A program made the translations under genes and the position numbers. The notes under the pieces were generated by a model. The model was not told the DNA's origin, ran no database searches, and saw nothing but the letters and a program-made list of their open reading frames with translations. Source: Epiperipatus broadwayi (taxonomy: Eukaryota > Onychophora > Udeonychophora > Euonychophora > Peripatidae). Taken from it: a stretch of 64,000 nucleotides of DNA. The stretch covers positions 82,894-146,893 of the forward strand of contig JAQFVV010013352.1 of NCBI GenBank assembly GCA_028023455.1, given 5' to 3'. This document shows, piece by piece, positions 1 through 11,908 of the stretch. The stretch's first letter is position 1; every line of letters begins with the position of its first letter.

Positions 1-350
1 TTTGCCAATATGTTTGAATAAGCCCAGGAATAATAATCTTAAAAAAATAATTCTTGTTACGGTATGATGTAATACCGATTAGTTTAAAAGTATTTTTTAT
101 TTTTATTTTGAGATGTTATATGATGATTTCAGCAAATTCTTAGGAATTCTGGCACCCAGATTAAATAAATTAAAAGCTGATTTCGTCAATAGCACAATTC
201 TCAACAATTAATAGGCCAAGTTGATCAGGAAATATAGCTATGTTTTTAGAATAGAAATATAACTTTCTTCTTTTTGACATAACTTGATCAACTCCCACGC
301 AGTTTATATTAGCATGTAGAGGCCTAGCAAAACAGAAAATCTTATAATGG
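1..350. repeat. Direct repeat, copy A (may continue left of the window)
   Basis: This stretch matches 2131-2474 closely over its whole length, with only scattered substitutions and small indels; the match ends just after the shared TTATAAT. The window begins inside or exactly at the edge of the repeat, so the true left end is unknown. The two copies lie about 2.13 kb apart in the same orientation, which fits either a tandem duplication or the ends of a composite element. On the minus strand it carries the same coding-like fragments as copy B. Confidence 0.85.
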
Positions 351-599
351 CTTACCCAACTAACGCTTTGATTTAACAACTACAACCTGAGATAAGTTGT
401 AATGATAAAGAACGTTACAACGATGACCCAAAGAAACTCACAACCGGAAAAATAAATAGTAATTTAAAAAAAAAAAAATTATATAAAAAAAAACTAACTA
501 ATTAAACCGTGATTATTAAAATATAAAAAAATATTTTTTAATATGACTTCCAGAAAAAGAAAATATGTATATATTTTTTTGATATGTCTAAAAAAAACA

Positions 600-1010
600 C
601 GATTGTGGCTGATGTAGACATAAGTGACAAGTATTTGACTGGGTAGGCAGTTACTGAAGAGGGAAAAAACATAGCTTCGAGTCCTAGTATGTAGTATATT
701 AACATAAGACCATCTTTATATGCCCATCAGACTATTTCTAGCAGGGATCCCAATAAAGGGGAAGGCGGATCAAGTTGGACCAAGTTGCCATGAGCCTGTA
801 AGACTCAAAACGATGAGCAATGCTCGTTAGTGCTTATAACTTGGGCTTCTTCTCATTAATATTACATTAAAGTGGAAAGGACACAGATGAATGTGAAATA
901 TTTTCCATTCCTGCTGTGTTAGACCTAAAACTGGGTATTAAAGCCAAACATCGCTTGTGAACGAATCTACGGAATATATCAGCATGCTACTACATAAAGA
1001 AACCCCCCCA
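600..1010. other. Less AT-rich island, unidentified
   Basis: A stretch with noticeably more G and C than its surroundings, lying between the two direct-repeat copies. It has no long ORF and no motif I can name. It ends near a C7 run at 1003-1009. It is most likely the body of an unidentified repeat. Confidence 0.25.
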
Positions 1011-1459
1011 CAAATATGAATTTAAAAACTTAAGAATAAAATTAGTGTAAACCCCTATTTTATTCTCATCATCCGAACACTGGTGGTATTGTAACATTTA
1101 ATTATATACGTTGCAAATATATTGGCATTTGGTAAAAGCTAAAAAAATAAAAGTAAATTTAGATTTTTTTTTTGACTAATTTTTTTTTTTAAAAAATAAC
1201 GTACAATGAAAGTTAAATTATTCTTTCGTTTTTTTTTATGTAAGTAGAAATAAAAATAGAATTGGAGAGAACAAAAGAATTCCAAAAGTAAAATAAAAAA
1301 AGATAAGAGAAAGTAAAAATATTTTGGCTAATTAAAGATGGCTGAAAAACTTGATAAGAAAAGAGAACTTTATAACGTAAATTTTATAAAGAATCTACAA
1401 GATTATGAACCAAAAAAAATGCCATGATAATAGCATGCGCAGAAGTCTGAAAACTTGAC

Positions 1460-1510
1460 CTCTGGTATAAAAAGGAGGGATTCAGTTGGAAGAACATCTT
1501 GTTCTGTTAG
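1460..1510 (+). promoter_or_regulatory. Possible TATA-type Pol II core promoter
   Basis: TATAAAAA lies at 1466-1473, followed by a purine-rich GGAGGG and, about 30 nt on, a possible initiator around 1495. The surroundings contain CpGs unusual for this window. It sits between two direct repeats, so an LTR-like or transposon promoter is the likeliest reading. No downstream gene is recognised, and the assignment rests on spacing alone. Confidence 0.3.
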
Positions 1511-1743
1511 TCTCTCTAGTTGGTCCTGGATAACAATAATACATCCAGGATTGCACTACACTGAAATAATTCGGCATGTCGGAGTGAACTGGAGCTTCTG
1601 CGAACATCATGCCTGAAGATGTACACCAGGAAAAGTTTTCGTGACCGACTAGGAGAATGGACCACAAGATCAAATAATAACCAAAAAGCCGAGCTCATTC
1701 TACCCAAAAAACTATGCATAGTTATCTACTACTGAATTTAAAA

Positions 1744-1759
1744 AACTTACCGGTAAGTT
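1744..1759. repeat. Perfect 16-bp palindrome of two splice-donor motifs
   Basis: AACTTACCGGTAAGTT reads the same on both strands, so each strand shows the consensus donor GGTAAGT. A second palindrome, AACTATGCATAGTT, lies 20 bp to the left (1710-1723). Functional use is not shown. Confidence 0.8.
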
Positions 1760-2130
1760 ATGCTTCATTACTCCTGATTGTGACCAAATTAAACGTTTTC
1801 AAACAATTTCTAAAAGTATGTTTAAACAATCACGATAGAGACATTAATTTTCTTGTACAAGAGACATTCATTTTTAAGTAACTTTCTAGAAGAAATTTGG
1901 AAGTGAACAGTAATTGTAAAACTGCTTTTTTATTAATTGATTCACATCTGAATTAAGTATGTTTTCTCCAATTTATTTGATAAATAATTTACTTCAAACA
2001 TTTTTTTTTTATCTCTTAGAATAAAAATATTTCTAATACCAATTTTCATTTGGACGTTATTAATAATAATTATCATTTTTTATTATTAAATTTATTATTA
2101 GTTTAATAAGATTTAAAAATGTAATTTACC

Positions 2131-2474
2131 TTTGCCAATATGTTTGAATAAGCCCAGGAATAATAATCTTAAAAAAATAATTCTCGTTACGGTATGATGT
2201 AATACCGATTAGTTTAAAAGTATTTTTTTTTATTTGTGAGATGTTATATGACGATTTCAGCGAATTCTTAGGAATTCTGGCACCCAGATTAAATAAATTA
2301 AAAGCTGATTTCATCAATAGCACAATTCTCAACAATTAATAGGTTGAGTTGATCAGGAAATATAGCTATGTTTTTAGAAAAGAAATATAACTTTCTTCTT
2401 TTTACATAACTTGATCAACTTGCGCACAGTTTATATTAGCGTGTAGAGGCCTAGCATAACAGAAAACGTTATAA
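2131..2474 (-). repeat. Direct repeat, copy B, with exon-like minus-strand reading
   Basis: Second copy of the repeat at 1-350. Read on the minus strand it contains two short open segments in different frames. The second ends with the residues IQTYWQ, followed immediately by a good splice donor (AAAG|GTAAAT, intron starting near 2130). This looks like a coding exon that has been duplicated and then frame-broken, or a fragment of a transposon gene. I do not recognise the protein. The first segment (PDQLNLLIVENCAIDEISF) is conserved between the two copies, differing by about one residue. Confidence 0.6.
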
Positions 2475-2599
2475 TATATATATATATATATGCACACACC
2501 CATCCATGACTTTCTAAAAAAACCTTTTTTGAATGGACGGCTTTGTATTGTCACTGATTGGAGCTGATATTGAATTTGTTCTCTCTCTCTCTGTTTGTA

Positions 2600-2752
2600 A
2601 ATATATTTTATGATGAACATTTTTCTATTAAATAATAAGACCCAAAAAAGACTGGAGCTTTTTCTGGAGATAGGAGTCTTTGCCACTTTAATTGCTTTAA
2701 ATTTCTTTTTGGTTGGATGGAAACCATTTACATCTATCATATGTACGAGCAA
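2600..2752 (-). pseudogene. Ty3/gypsy reverse-transcriptase scrap
   Basis: The minus strand encodes a stretch reading GFHPTKKKFKAIKVAKTP and then SSSLFWVLLF. This matches the segment of gypsy-type polymerases just after the RT palm, where G-x-x-P-x-x-x-K-x-x-A-I, a short Pro-containing linker and a (S)FLGL motif recur. The downstream part (2480-2600) is degenerate and includes (TA)n and (CT)n runs. No LTR, protease or integrase can be tied to it. It is a truncated relic, not a gene in use. Confidence 0.65.
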
Positions 2753-2799
2753 TTCAAATCTTTTGCCTCAGAAATGCATTTTTGTAAACTTATCTTAAT

Positions 2800-3790
2800 G
2801 TTTTATGTCTTGATCTTATTCTAACATTTTCTGATAGAAACCTAGAGCTATTTGGTCTGCTGTTTGTGCCACCAATAAAAATCATCAATGTCTCAAGATG
2901 CTCTAAGTATTACAACATCAAGTTGGTCAACAACTCTTTGTAAAAACAATATTCCTAAATGCAGTATGGATAAGATCTGTTTGATTAATGGTGATAGACA
3001 CAATTTAAAATTAAATACCTAGCTCATTTATCATTACATTAATTTAAAATACTAGCTCACTTTATTAACAAAATGGTTCGATACAGTATTAGACACGAGA
3101 TTCACCACAAGGCATTTAGTAAGATACATTATTAATTTAACATTAAGAACATACCTATAGGAATATCATTCCTGTTTACTTTCCTAAACTATCAGTAATA
3201 TTCCCATGACTTACTTGTTACACAAAATGAATTCTAATTAACAATTACAAAATTACATCAAATCACTAAAATATTTAACACTCTTCTATTTAATAAAATA
3301 AGACATCACTAAATAAAATTCCTAATATAATCTAATCTTGAACTAAATTTTTAGCTTAATTATCGTCTCAGATTCATCTTATTATGATAAAAGTTATACA
3401 TCAAATAATATAGCTACATATAGTGAGAGATTTTACATATATCTAGCTATACCAGAACAACAATAATTAATAAAATAAAATACTTCAGAACTCTTATTAT
3501 AAGATACCTATTCACTTTTTCCCATCAATAAAAACAACTTAAATTATAGTCTATTGCAAAATAATATTCATAATATTCAATAAGTTCAAAATATTTCATG
3601 TTATATTATGTATTAAAGTTCTTATTCTTTTATGTGGCAATTTAAGAAATATAAAGTTTTGCTATAATTATCACATTAGATTATTAATAAATTTGCATTA
3701 TAGCCATTTCTTGTTTAATAATAAGCTTATCAGCTTATATGACTATATAAGGTGATGAGCTTGGATTGAAAATATTATAGTGTTTTCAAT
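2800..3790. other. AT-rich stretch without recognisable genes
   Basis: No ORF with a recognisable motif, no tRNA-like boxes and no strong inverted repeat were seen here. Intergenic or intronic DNA. Confidence 0.5.
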
Positions 3791-3794
3791 TTAA

Positions 3795-4090
3795 GTCTCA
3801 TAGCTTTGTAGTCAAGTAGAGATAAAAGGTGGCTGCTGGAGGGTCGCATTAGATCTTAAGATCTAAGTGCAGTGATCTTAGATCAAAGGCTCGTCACTCA
3901 CGAAGGCCACAAGCCAGAAACTAGTCTGAAAATATTGGATGAGTAGGCACTAAATGGGGATTTTATGCACAAGCCTTCTGGCATCAATTGATTACTCTGG
4001 CTTGCACTGAATGGCAATACGTATAGAGAGTTTTGCCTGTTTTAATAACAGTTAAGAGAAAGCATAAGAAATGGTGATCATGTGATATTT
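3795..4090. repeat. Repeat with half of the 34.8-kb hairpin family
   Basis: A G/C-richer segment with a small palindrome TTAGATCTTAAGATCTAA at 3850-3867. At 4010-4038 it carries TGGCAATACGTATAGAGAG and TTTTGCC, one arm of the hairpin seen whole at 34827-34904, followed by GTGATCATGTGAT at about 4074. The same tail follows the hairpin at 34.9 kb and recurs alone at about 10021, marking a dispersed family. Confidence 0.5.
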
Positions 4091-6380
4091 AATAATAACA
4101 ATATCCATAATTATAATCTATAAACATACTGTATTTTTTATAAATCATGTGCAATAATATGAATATATAATTAATTTTTATAATACATATGTGTAATAAT
4201 GAAAATCAATAATGATCTGAACATAACAAAAAAAAAAAAAAGAAACTATCCAGACGTAATATTAGTTTAAAACAAACAATTAAAAATTTGTTTTAACAAA
4301 AATTATTTAAAAATTTACAAAATATAATATTTATATAACTTTACTTGTTCGAAATTAAAATATATATATATATATATTCAAAGAAAAATACTAAGACAAT
4401 AAAAAATACAATAATCGTCATCATAAATAGTTTCCAATCCAACTATTTATCATAAAGTAATAATGTAAAGAAAAATACTATAATTCAATGGTAATCCTGT
4501 TATCTTTTATAAAACTATAATATTAATATGCATTATCAGGATTATTATTGCAAAACATCTTTAGGAATAATTGGAGGTTCAATAAATAAAACTATTCCTA
4601 GATGATGACAGATTTTTGTGACTATTGCCATAAAATATTCATCTTCATTATCCAGGTAGTTTATTAATATAACTCTATGTTAATAAAGAAAAAATATATT
4701 CTTTAATGAGAATACATTTTCTACTCTGTAATTTGTAATATATACTTTTATATTAACTCTATAACTTTATTATTCAATTTACTTTATTCATCAGAATAAG
4801 CATGTTTTTTTTAATAATCTAAAAATCAATTGAATATATGGTATTTATGTATACCCACTTGCTTGATGTTCTTAACATTCAGATTTCATTTTCATTCATA
4901 CTTTTATAAACAGAATATGCATTTAATACTCTCTTGATCTCTTTTCATATTAGAAATGTCAAATCATTCCTTTAAGTTTAATTCACATTCAATAAAACAT
5001 CATTTATGATAAAACACACTCTTCTGGTTTTCCAACAAATTCTAACATTTTATAGTCTAGTCATTATTCTTCAAACAATTTATAAATGATAACAGTTATG
5101 ATGTAGGATCTGTTGATGATAAAAATGATTAATGTGAGTTACACAAAACTACAATAACTATAAATAAGTACTAAAATCATGGGTGCAGAACATAAGGCCA
5201 CATATTCTTGTGTTTACCATAACTTTCTATCACGGCTTTTATCTGAGCACTTACTTATTTGTGGAAAGAAATGCTACAGACCATGAATCATAAAATATTT
5301 CATAAAATATAAAGGACACTGTTAACTGTATTTAACTTAGCAATTCAAAAATCTATATTCAGTAGATAATATTTCATATTCAAATATCTCTATCACACAG
5401 GATTTAAAATTCCCACTAATATCCTGAACCAGTACTATTTATTGTCTGCACTTGGAATACTTCTTTCAACACACAAATTAATTCTGTCATATTAACATGA
5501 AATAATTTCTACACTTCATCTTTAACATATACTATAATATCAAGAAGATTTAATATGATATCTATAAATGATTTTAAATATTTCACAATAATAAATAATT
5601 TTTATTCAAATCCTTTTTTATAAAATAATTCAGAGATCAAACATGGAAAGTTGTATCTAAGCAGATAATGTTTATAATATTATATTAATAATTATACATG
5701 GTATTTTAAAAACACAATATATAATATGAACAATCTTACTTTCACTTATTATCTAAATAAATGTTAGATCCATAACTGTTATATTTATACCTTCATACAG
5801 TATTAAAAAATCAACTAGTATATCATAAATAACAAAATAAACATGCCATTTGGTTTTCCTTATTTAATGCTTTCATAATAACTGAATACACATATAAAAT
5901 TTTAATACATATCAATAATAGTTTACCTTATCCTATCCTTAGGATTAATAATGTGAATTTATCCTCAATTATTGATTTTCTTGTATTTGAAAGTTATAGA
6001 CCTATTACCTCTGCAGAAAATATTAAATTTTCTGTCACCCTTTTATTTTATTTTATGCAGCCCAACATACAGCTTATAGAATAGTTCTGTTTATATTAGC
6101 CATTAGCAGGTGTAGATGCCATTGCACACTGTGCTTTGCATCACTATAGAAATAGCAGACACTTCATAGATTATTACTGTAGGATGTGACAGTGTATGGA
6201 ATTCAACAGGCCATAAGGGTTTTTATGTGCATTTGAATTAAGGATATTACACCTTACTTGATGTATTATTACATACTAATAACTGTAAGTCCATCACCAC
6301 ATTTTTCTACAAATCTTGGAAGGTGAAAATAATTCCAAAAGGGTAGGTCATTGAAGCATTTCACATAAGTCACATGAAAA
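4091..6380. other. AT-rich stretch without recognisable genes
   Basis: Long A/T-rich DNA with (TA)n at 4360-4377. Nothing coding is supported. A short, less AT-rich patch at 6060-6200 looks like the edge of a repeat but has no identifiable content. Confidence 0.45.
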
Positions 6381-6439
6381 GGCACATTTGCGGGAGAACA
6401 GCAACAAGAGTAATACAATGGCTGCCATTGTCCATTGTT

Positions 6440-6640
6440 TTGGAAATCATAATCTTAGTTTATTCAGACTAGAGCATGTATTAAATGATCCTTTGGATTG
6501 GCAAAACCATCAGAGAACCCCCCACATATTTCAGCACTATGCACTGCCAGCTTGGTTTGCTCAGACTAGTGCATGTATTGGATGATTCTTTAGATTAAAC
6601 CATTACCCCCCATACATTTTAGTGCTACATGCTGGAATGT
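6440..6640. repeat. Imperfect tandem duplication, about 100-bp unit
   Basis: Two adjacent units share, in order, TCAGACTAG(A/T)GCATGTATT, a GGATGATTC/AATGATCC-type segment, a C-rich ACCCCCCA block and ACAT.TT.AG(C/T)(A/G)CTA. The period is about 100 bp. The open reading frame across the first unit is probably incidental. Confidence 0.7.
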
Positions 6641-7008
6641 ATAATGTAATTAAAAAATGTAATTTACAAGATGTTTGTTGTAAATTTTTTAAAATACTTT
6701 GAAAAATTGGTGGACAGCTAAAAGCAAAAAATTATCAGCCTGGTAACATTACATTTCATTATTTTTGCAAGCAACAGTACCATCAAGCAGACACATTGCA
6801 CAAAGTATACAACTACCAAATATTTAAATAAAATTTATATATCATGTAAATATTAAATTATATTTTATAAATATAATAAATAACTGTTAACTTATGTAAC
6901 TATTTCTTAACTAATACCAAAAAAAATTAAACTACTAAAAATGTTCTTGATTTTTTGCTTGCACTTAAGCTTGGGAAAGAGAGCAGTTTCCACAATGACT
7001 TAAGTTCA

Positions 7009-7009
<1 letters not shown>

Positions 7010-7042
<33 letters not shown>

Positions 7043-7063
7043 GAATATAATAGATACAGAGGA

Positions 7064-7101
<38 letters not shown>
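7010..7101. repeat. Two (TA)n tracts
   Basis: Dinucleotide TA runs at about 7011-7039 and 7065-7101 bracket a short unique spacer. They produce spurious isoleucine-tyrosine ORFs. Confidence 0.95.
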
Positions 7102-7103
<2 letters not shown>

Positions 7104-7139
7104 TTCCTCTGTTCTGCTCTTAACTTCATTCAGCAAAAT

Positions 7140-9340
7140 ACAAAATATTATATCAAGTAAAGTCCATTGGAAATTTTGTCCATCTTTTTAGAATAATTAC
7201 TTTTTGAAATAAAGTTCCTTCCATTTCTCCAAGGTGCCAAAATTTCATGAAAAATTCACAATAAAAGTTCATTTTTAAAATAAGATTATTTCCATACATT
7301 AAATTTTTCCATCTTTATCCAGGTTTATTAAATCATCACAGAATTCTTTCATTTTAAAGCATTTGCCATTATTTTTATATAAAAGTATTATATATCACTT
7401 TTAATTTTTCAACTGATAATTGTTTTACTTTAAAATTACTTTTCCACATATATGCATCCAATTTATAATAACTTGCAAGATTTTCATTATGTTAAGCATT
7501 TAAACAATATTCTCCTTGGAATTAATAAGCATTTAAAACAATATTTATAGTTGACTGTTAATTTATAGCTTATAATTTAGCATTTAACATAGTATATACC
7601 AAAATTTGCACAGAAATTGAAAAAATATTTTATAGCCATTCAGTCTCTTTAAAAGTTAGTAGATATATTATAAAAAGAAAACAATCACAAATAACAGATA
7701 GCAGAATAGTAAATATAAAGTTCATTTTTCCATATGTGTTAGCTTGCATTCATTCTTATTTTCTTAAATGGGAGGTAAATTTTCAAATAAGTTTTAATGA
7801 ATTTCCTCAAGCAAAACTGGTTTTAATTATTCCATAACAGTCTATGCTTTTCAGGATTAATTATTAAAATAAAAGAAGATTGTTTTTTTATCACAAACAT
7901 ACAAATATTATTACAAATAATTTTTTTACACTCCTAAATTTGACACTCTGGTCTTTATGGCACCATCATTGGCATAATTTCCTGACTATTGGTACCTGCA
8001 TTGGATAACTCATATCATCTTCTTTAATTATCATAGTTCCAGTAAGTTTCATATGCAACACTAATAGGGAATATTTTAGTTCTCACTCCATAATAAAATT
8101 AATTAAAATGACTTCTTAAATATTATTAATCATTTTAAAATATACTCTTAACATTTTACTAACCAGAAAAAATATAACCTTAACTTTTTACTTGACTGGG
8201 AGAAAAGTTTTATAAATAATTACTTATTAAAGATTAAAAACACATACACTACCTAACTACCTTTATTTATAGCTTTTACCATTCATAATTTGTTTGACTA
8301 TTTAGTTTCACACAAGAGAAATTATGATATCAATTAATTTCTGACTGGGGTTTTTTCTTCTTCAAGTAATTTATTTAACTCTTTATTTAAATATACTTTT
8401 TAATAATAAAATGATTTTTTATTAGAACAAGATTAAAAAATATAAAATATTATTGAAACAATTATAATATTAATTTTGATACAATTTTCAACAAAATCTA
8501 AAATAATTGTAACATGCATTGAATATAAATAATAAATTATCTTTGTCAACCAGGAATTACAATGAATTAATTTGTCTAGAACATGTATGCACATAAATGA
8601 ACACACATTGCAGACTTATGACATCTCTATTGTATAATTTAAAATAATTAACTAAGAATAAAGAATTATTTAAAATACATTATAAACTCCTACTAAATAT
8701 TACATCTTATAGCTAAAATTAATATTTTAACATTATATTCTTAACTTGCATAGCATAATTATTAACTAGTATTAAACTATAATTATAATATTATATTAAT
8801 AATTTTATTAATAAGTTGAACTAATATATCATTAAAATAATTTAGATAAGATTTTCAATCTATTAAATATTATATTTCAATCAGCTTTAAGCACAAAAAT
8901 AACATAGAATGATAACTATTGGATTTTTTTTATAAAAAACTAATTATATTACATATTTTTAATGAACTGTGGTAAATATCATGGTCATAATATATAACTG
9001 ACTATTCATCTATTTGTCTATATATATGTTAAATAAATAAAAAGAAAAACTGAGTTTTCTTATGTTTATCATTCATTTATGCTTGTAATTTTTATGTTAA
9101 ATGAGAGATTAAAGTGTTCTGAGATTAATTGGAAAAAATAAAGTATATTATGTAAAATTCCATATTTAAATCTGAAATAATTAAAAATATACACAATTTG
9201 ATTGAAATTATAGTTCATAATTGTTAAGATTGACTTTCAAAGAATATAGATGGAATAAGAATAAACAAAATTATACACACATACTACTAAAAGAAAGTAT
9301 ATATAGATGAAAAAAAGTAAAGAATCATAATATATTTATT
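7140..9340. other. AT-rich stretch downstream of the Ig exons, no recognised exon
   Basis: If the Ig-coding gene continues on the minus strand, its next exon should lie here or beyond the left edge. I looked for a cysteine-rich (EGF-like) open stretch with splice sites and found none I can support, so the intron probably continues out of the window. Confidence 0.4.
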
Positions 9341-9343
9341 TAC

Positions 9344-9616
9344 CTCTTACAATCAATCTTGTTGAAGAACATATCGATTTATTGCTTTCGTTAGTATATT
9401 TAATTGAGTAAATGCCCTCATGATGTAATCTGACAATTCCTTCAACTCTAAGTGTTTTTCTTCCTAAACGAAATATATTTGTCATTTCATATTTATTTCT
9501 CCTAGGAGTACTGAACCAAATAGTTGTGTTGTTTGAGTGGTGATTTTCTTTCATAGATAGATAAACATTTTCTTGGTGCAAATCAGTTGTCTTTGTAAGT
9601 TCTTGAGATACAAAAT
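9344..9616 (-). CDS. Exon encoding second Ig-like domain, Tie/TEK receptor-like
   Basis: A 273-nt internal exon. On the minus strand the acceptor is TTCACTTTTAG at 9617 and the donor is AGAG|GTAAATAA after 9344. The frame is open throughout, with 2 nt, 90 codons and 1 nt, so both introns are phase 1, the usual arrangement for single-domain Ig exons. The peptide has a tryptophan early (TTIWFS), then LRVEGIVRLHHEGIYSIKY and ends RLIVRG. The L-x-V...G-x-Y-S...L-x-V pattern is the E-F-G strand region of an Ig fold. A serine stands where the F-strand cysteine normally sits, and the RLIVRG ending matches what I recall of Ig2 in the Tie family of angiopoietin receptors. There are several Asn-X-Ser/Thr sites. 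Only this exon and 16421-16690 are secure, so the kinase part is unseen. Another Ig-superfamily receptor remains possible. Confidence 0.75.
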
Positions 9617-10130
9617 CTAAAAGTGAAATTAATTTATTTTTTCAACTAAACTTATCAAAATGACATTTACATTTACAATTACATGATTAAAGATGTATAA
9701 TTTGTAAGCACAATTTTTAGTATTTAAAATATTTTTTTATTAGAAATTAAAAAAATTAAACATTATTTTAATTTATTCATGAACCTTTTTTGTAGGTCTT
9801 TGATCTACAACAATCATTACTAATATATATTAAAACATCAATAATATATATTAGAAATTTACATTATTTAATTTAAATTTTGATTTTTTTTCTATTTATG
9901 CACAAAAAGGACAAATAAATAAAGAACAAAATTTAACGTTGAGTTTGATATGACTATATAATCTATCTGAATTATTAAAAACCATCATAGAATAATGTTA
10001 TTATATATTTTGTATAAATGGTGATCATGTGATGTTTAGTATATATTAAGCTTCTTTACTTAAATAATGAAGCTAATAATAAGACTAGATAACTTTATAA
10101 ATGTAAATACATAAAAGCAGACAACCCTTA
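9617..10130. other. Intronic AT-rich DNA
   Basis: Right flank of the Ig exon. It holds short TA-rich palindromic bits (9820-9855) and an isolated GTGATCATGTGAT repeat tail at about 10021-10033. No gene is seen. Confidence 0.5.
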
Positions 10131-10432
10131 AACAATATTAATATCAATAACAATGAATAATCTCAATCCATTGTCAAGGAAACCTCCTTTTAACAGTAGA
10201 AGTAGAAATCCATCTGTGGTCTAATATGTTTATATAGATAGTAAACATTGTAACTTGATTACAGAAAGTGAAATTATTAATTTAAAAAGTTTTACTCTCT
10301 GTAGTCAAGATGCAATGTTCATGTCCATATAAAAATTTTACAGCATATATAAAGATGGATTTTCACCTTCATTGTTAAAAGGGGATTGCCTTGACAACAA
10401 ATTAAAATTATTGATTGATATTGATATTTTTC
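10131..10432. mobile_element. Short foldback (MITE-like) element
   Basis: Inverted repeat with arms of about 145 bp (10131-10275 and 10288-10432) around a 12-bp centre. Matching landmarks are CATTGTCAAGGAAACCTCC against GGGGATTGCCTTGACAA, AAATCCATCT against AGATGGATTT, and CTTGATTACAGA against TCTGTAGTCAAG at the centre. The arms differ at scattered positions, so the insertion is not recent. It lies in the intron between the two Ig exons. Confidence 0.75.
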
Positions 10433-10761
10433 AAATGTTGACTGTTTTTCTGTATTTAAATTTCTTTATAGCAGAAGTTTCTTTTTATAGGCTTTAATAG
10501 TTTGTTTATTTGAAACCTAATGTATTCTCTCTTCCAAACATTCTTTCAAAAAAAGCAGACAATCATATTTATATAGAGAGATTTTACAATATTTTTGTAG
10601 CTAAAACATTTCTGTTTATTCATTAAATTACTCACATAATTATTAGAAAATATTTTTGAAATAGAGCTCTTTTCTTTATCTAATTCATGTAAAAATTTCA
10701 AGGCAGGTAAACCCATACAGATATAAATTTATTATTATAAGCTTCAAAAGCAAACTACATA

Positions 10762-11906
10762 CACCTGGGTCTCATTTTACGTGATAGATAGGTTCCTCAG
10801 AAAACACGCGCAAATGAAGTCACGCAAAAATAGATGTAACTTACATTGAAAAAGGGGGGATGCTGTCTGTGATTTTTTAAAATTTGCATAAAAGCAAAGC
10901 ACCAATGTAAAATTACTTTAAAATTCGTGCAAAAAAAAATAAGGAAATAAAATATGACTAATAAAAAATTTCAAATTTAAAAAAAATTGATACAAGACAA
11001 ACTTTTTTAAACTATAATATTTAATTTTATTCAAAATAATATATTTTTATGCATAATTTACAGTACAGTAATTTACATTTTTATACACATTTTACTTGTT
11101 TTAATTATTATCGCTATTTGCAAAATCAGATTCTCACAAGAGGAAATACAACTAGCGCCAAGTTTACTCTCATGTTGTGTTAATGGTTTTCTGTTGACAA
11201 CATAATTAATAATTAATCTTTGAGACGATGATTTTATTAATTGTTTATGAACTTAGACTTATGATAATAAAAACACATTTATTCACTACTGCTGGGAAAA
11301 ATTTAATTAAAACTAACAACTAAAAATTAAATTATTATTTTTGTCTTTAATTTTTTAATTTTCAATTCCATTTAAAAATCAAATTTTGTTTACATCACAT
11401 TAATTTCAAGTCGCTGTAAGTAAATTTTAAATTGTTAATTACAATTAAAAATCAGATTTTAATTGTCAAATTTAATTGCACCCATTGCTATTACTGACCT
11501 TTTAAAAATAAACTTGCAGACACTAAATGATTAATAATTGATTACGTTCTTTTTAAAAAACAAAAACAGAATGTGTTTTAAAATGCAAAATTAACATGCA
11601 CAATGTTTGAACAAATTTACATTATAATCTTGTAAAATTTAATGTGTGTATACATAAAATGTGGAAATCATGATTTTAATTTCATTATTGCATAAAATCT
11701 TACTATTATAAAGCACTGAAAATATTGAAATTACTAAGATAAAAGTTGAATTCCAATAATGTGCTATTACTTTTAATATAACGTAAGTGTGCAAAATTTA
11801 TTATTTAAAATAATAGCACATTATCGGAGTTCGACTTCCAGTGAAACATGAATCGCGTAACTTCAAAATTGTGTTAAATAAGTCCGCATAAAAAGAGACC
11901 TAGGTG
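10762..11906 (+). mobile_element. TIR DNA element with TA target duplication (copy 1)
   Basis: Starts CACCTGGGTCTCATTTTA and ends with the inverse, GCATAAAAAGAGACCTAGGTG; TA flanks both ends (10760-10761 and 11907-11908). A second copy with the same ends and shared interior is at 52765-53823, and a fragment at 42125-42296. TA duplication points to the Tc1/mariner/pogo broad group, or to MITEs mobilised by it. No transposase ORF is visible, so this 1145-bp copy is non-autonomous or decayed. Shared interior landmarks include AGATAGGTTCC, AATACAAGACAAACTTTTTT-type sequence and GTGTTAATGGTTTTCTGTT. Confidence 0.85.
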
Positions 11907-11908
11907 TA

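Noticed and set aside
5925-6020. Possible minus-strand exon ending at a GTAAAC donor near 5932
   Set aside because: All three frames between the nearest acceptor and the donor contain stops.
6100-6180. Cysteine-containing minus-strand reading that might be an EGF-like exon downstream of Ig2
   Set aside because: Cysteine spacing does not fit EGF, frames are short and splice sites are absent.
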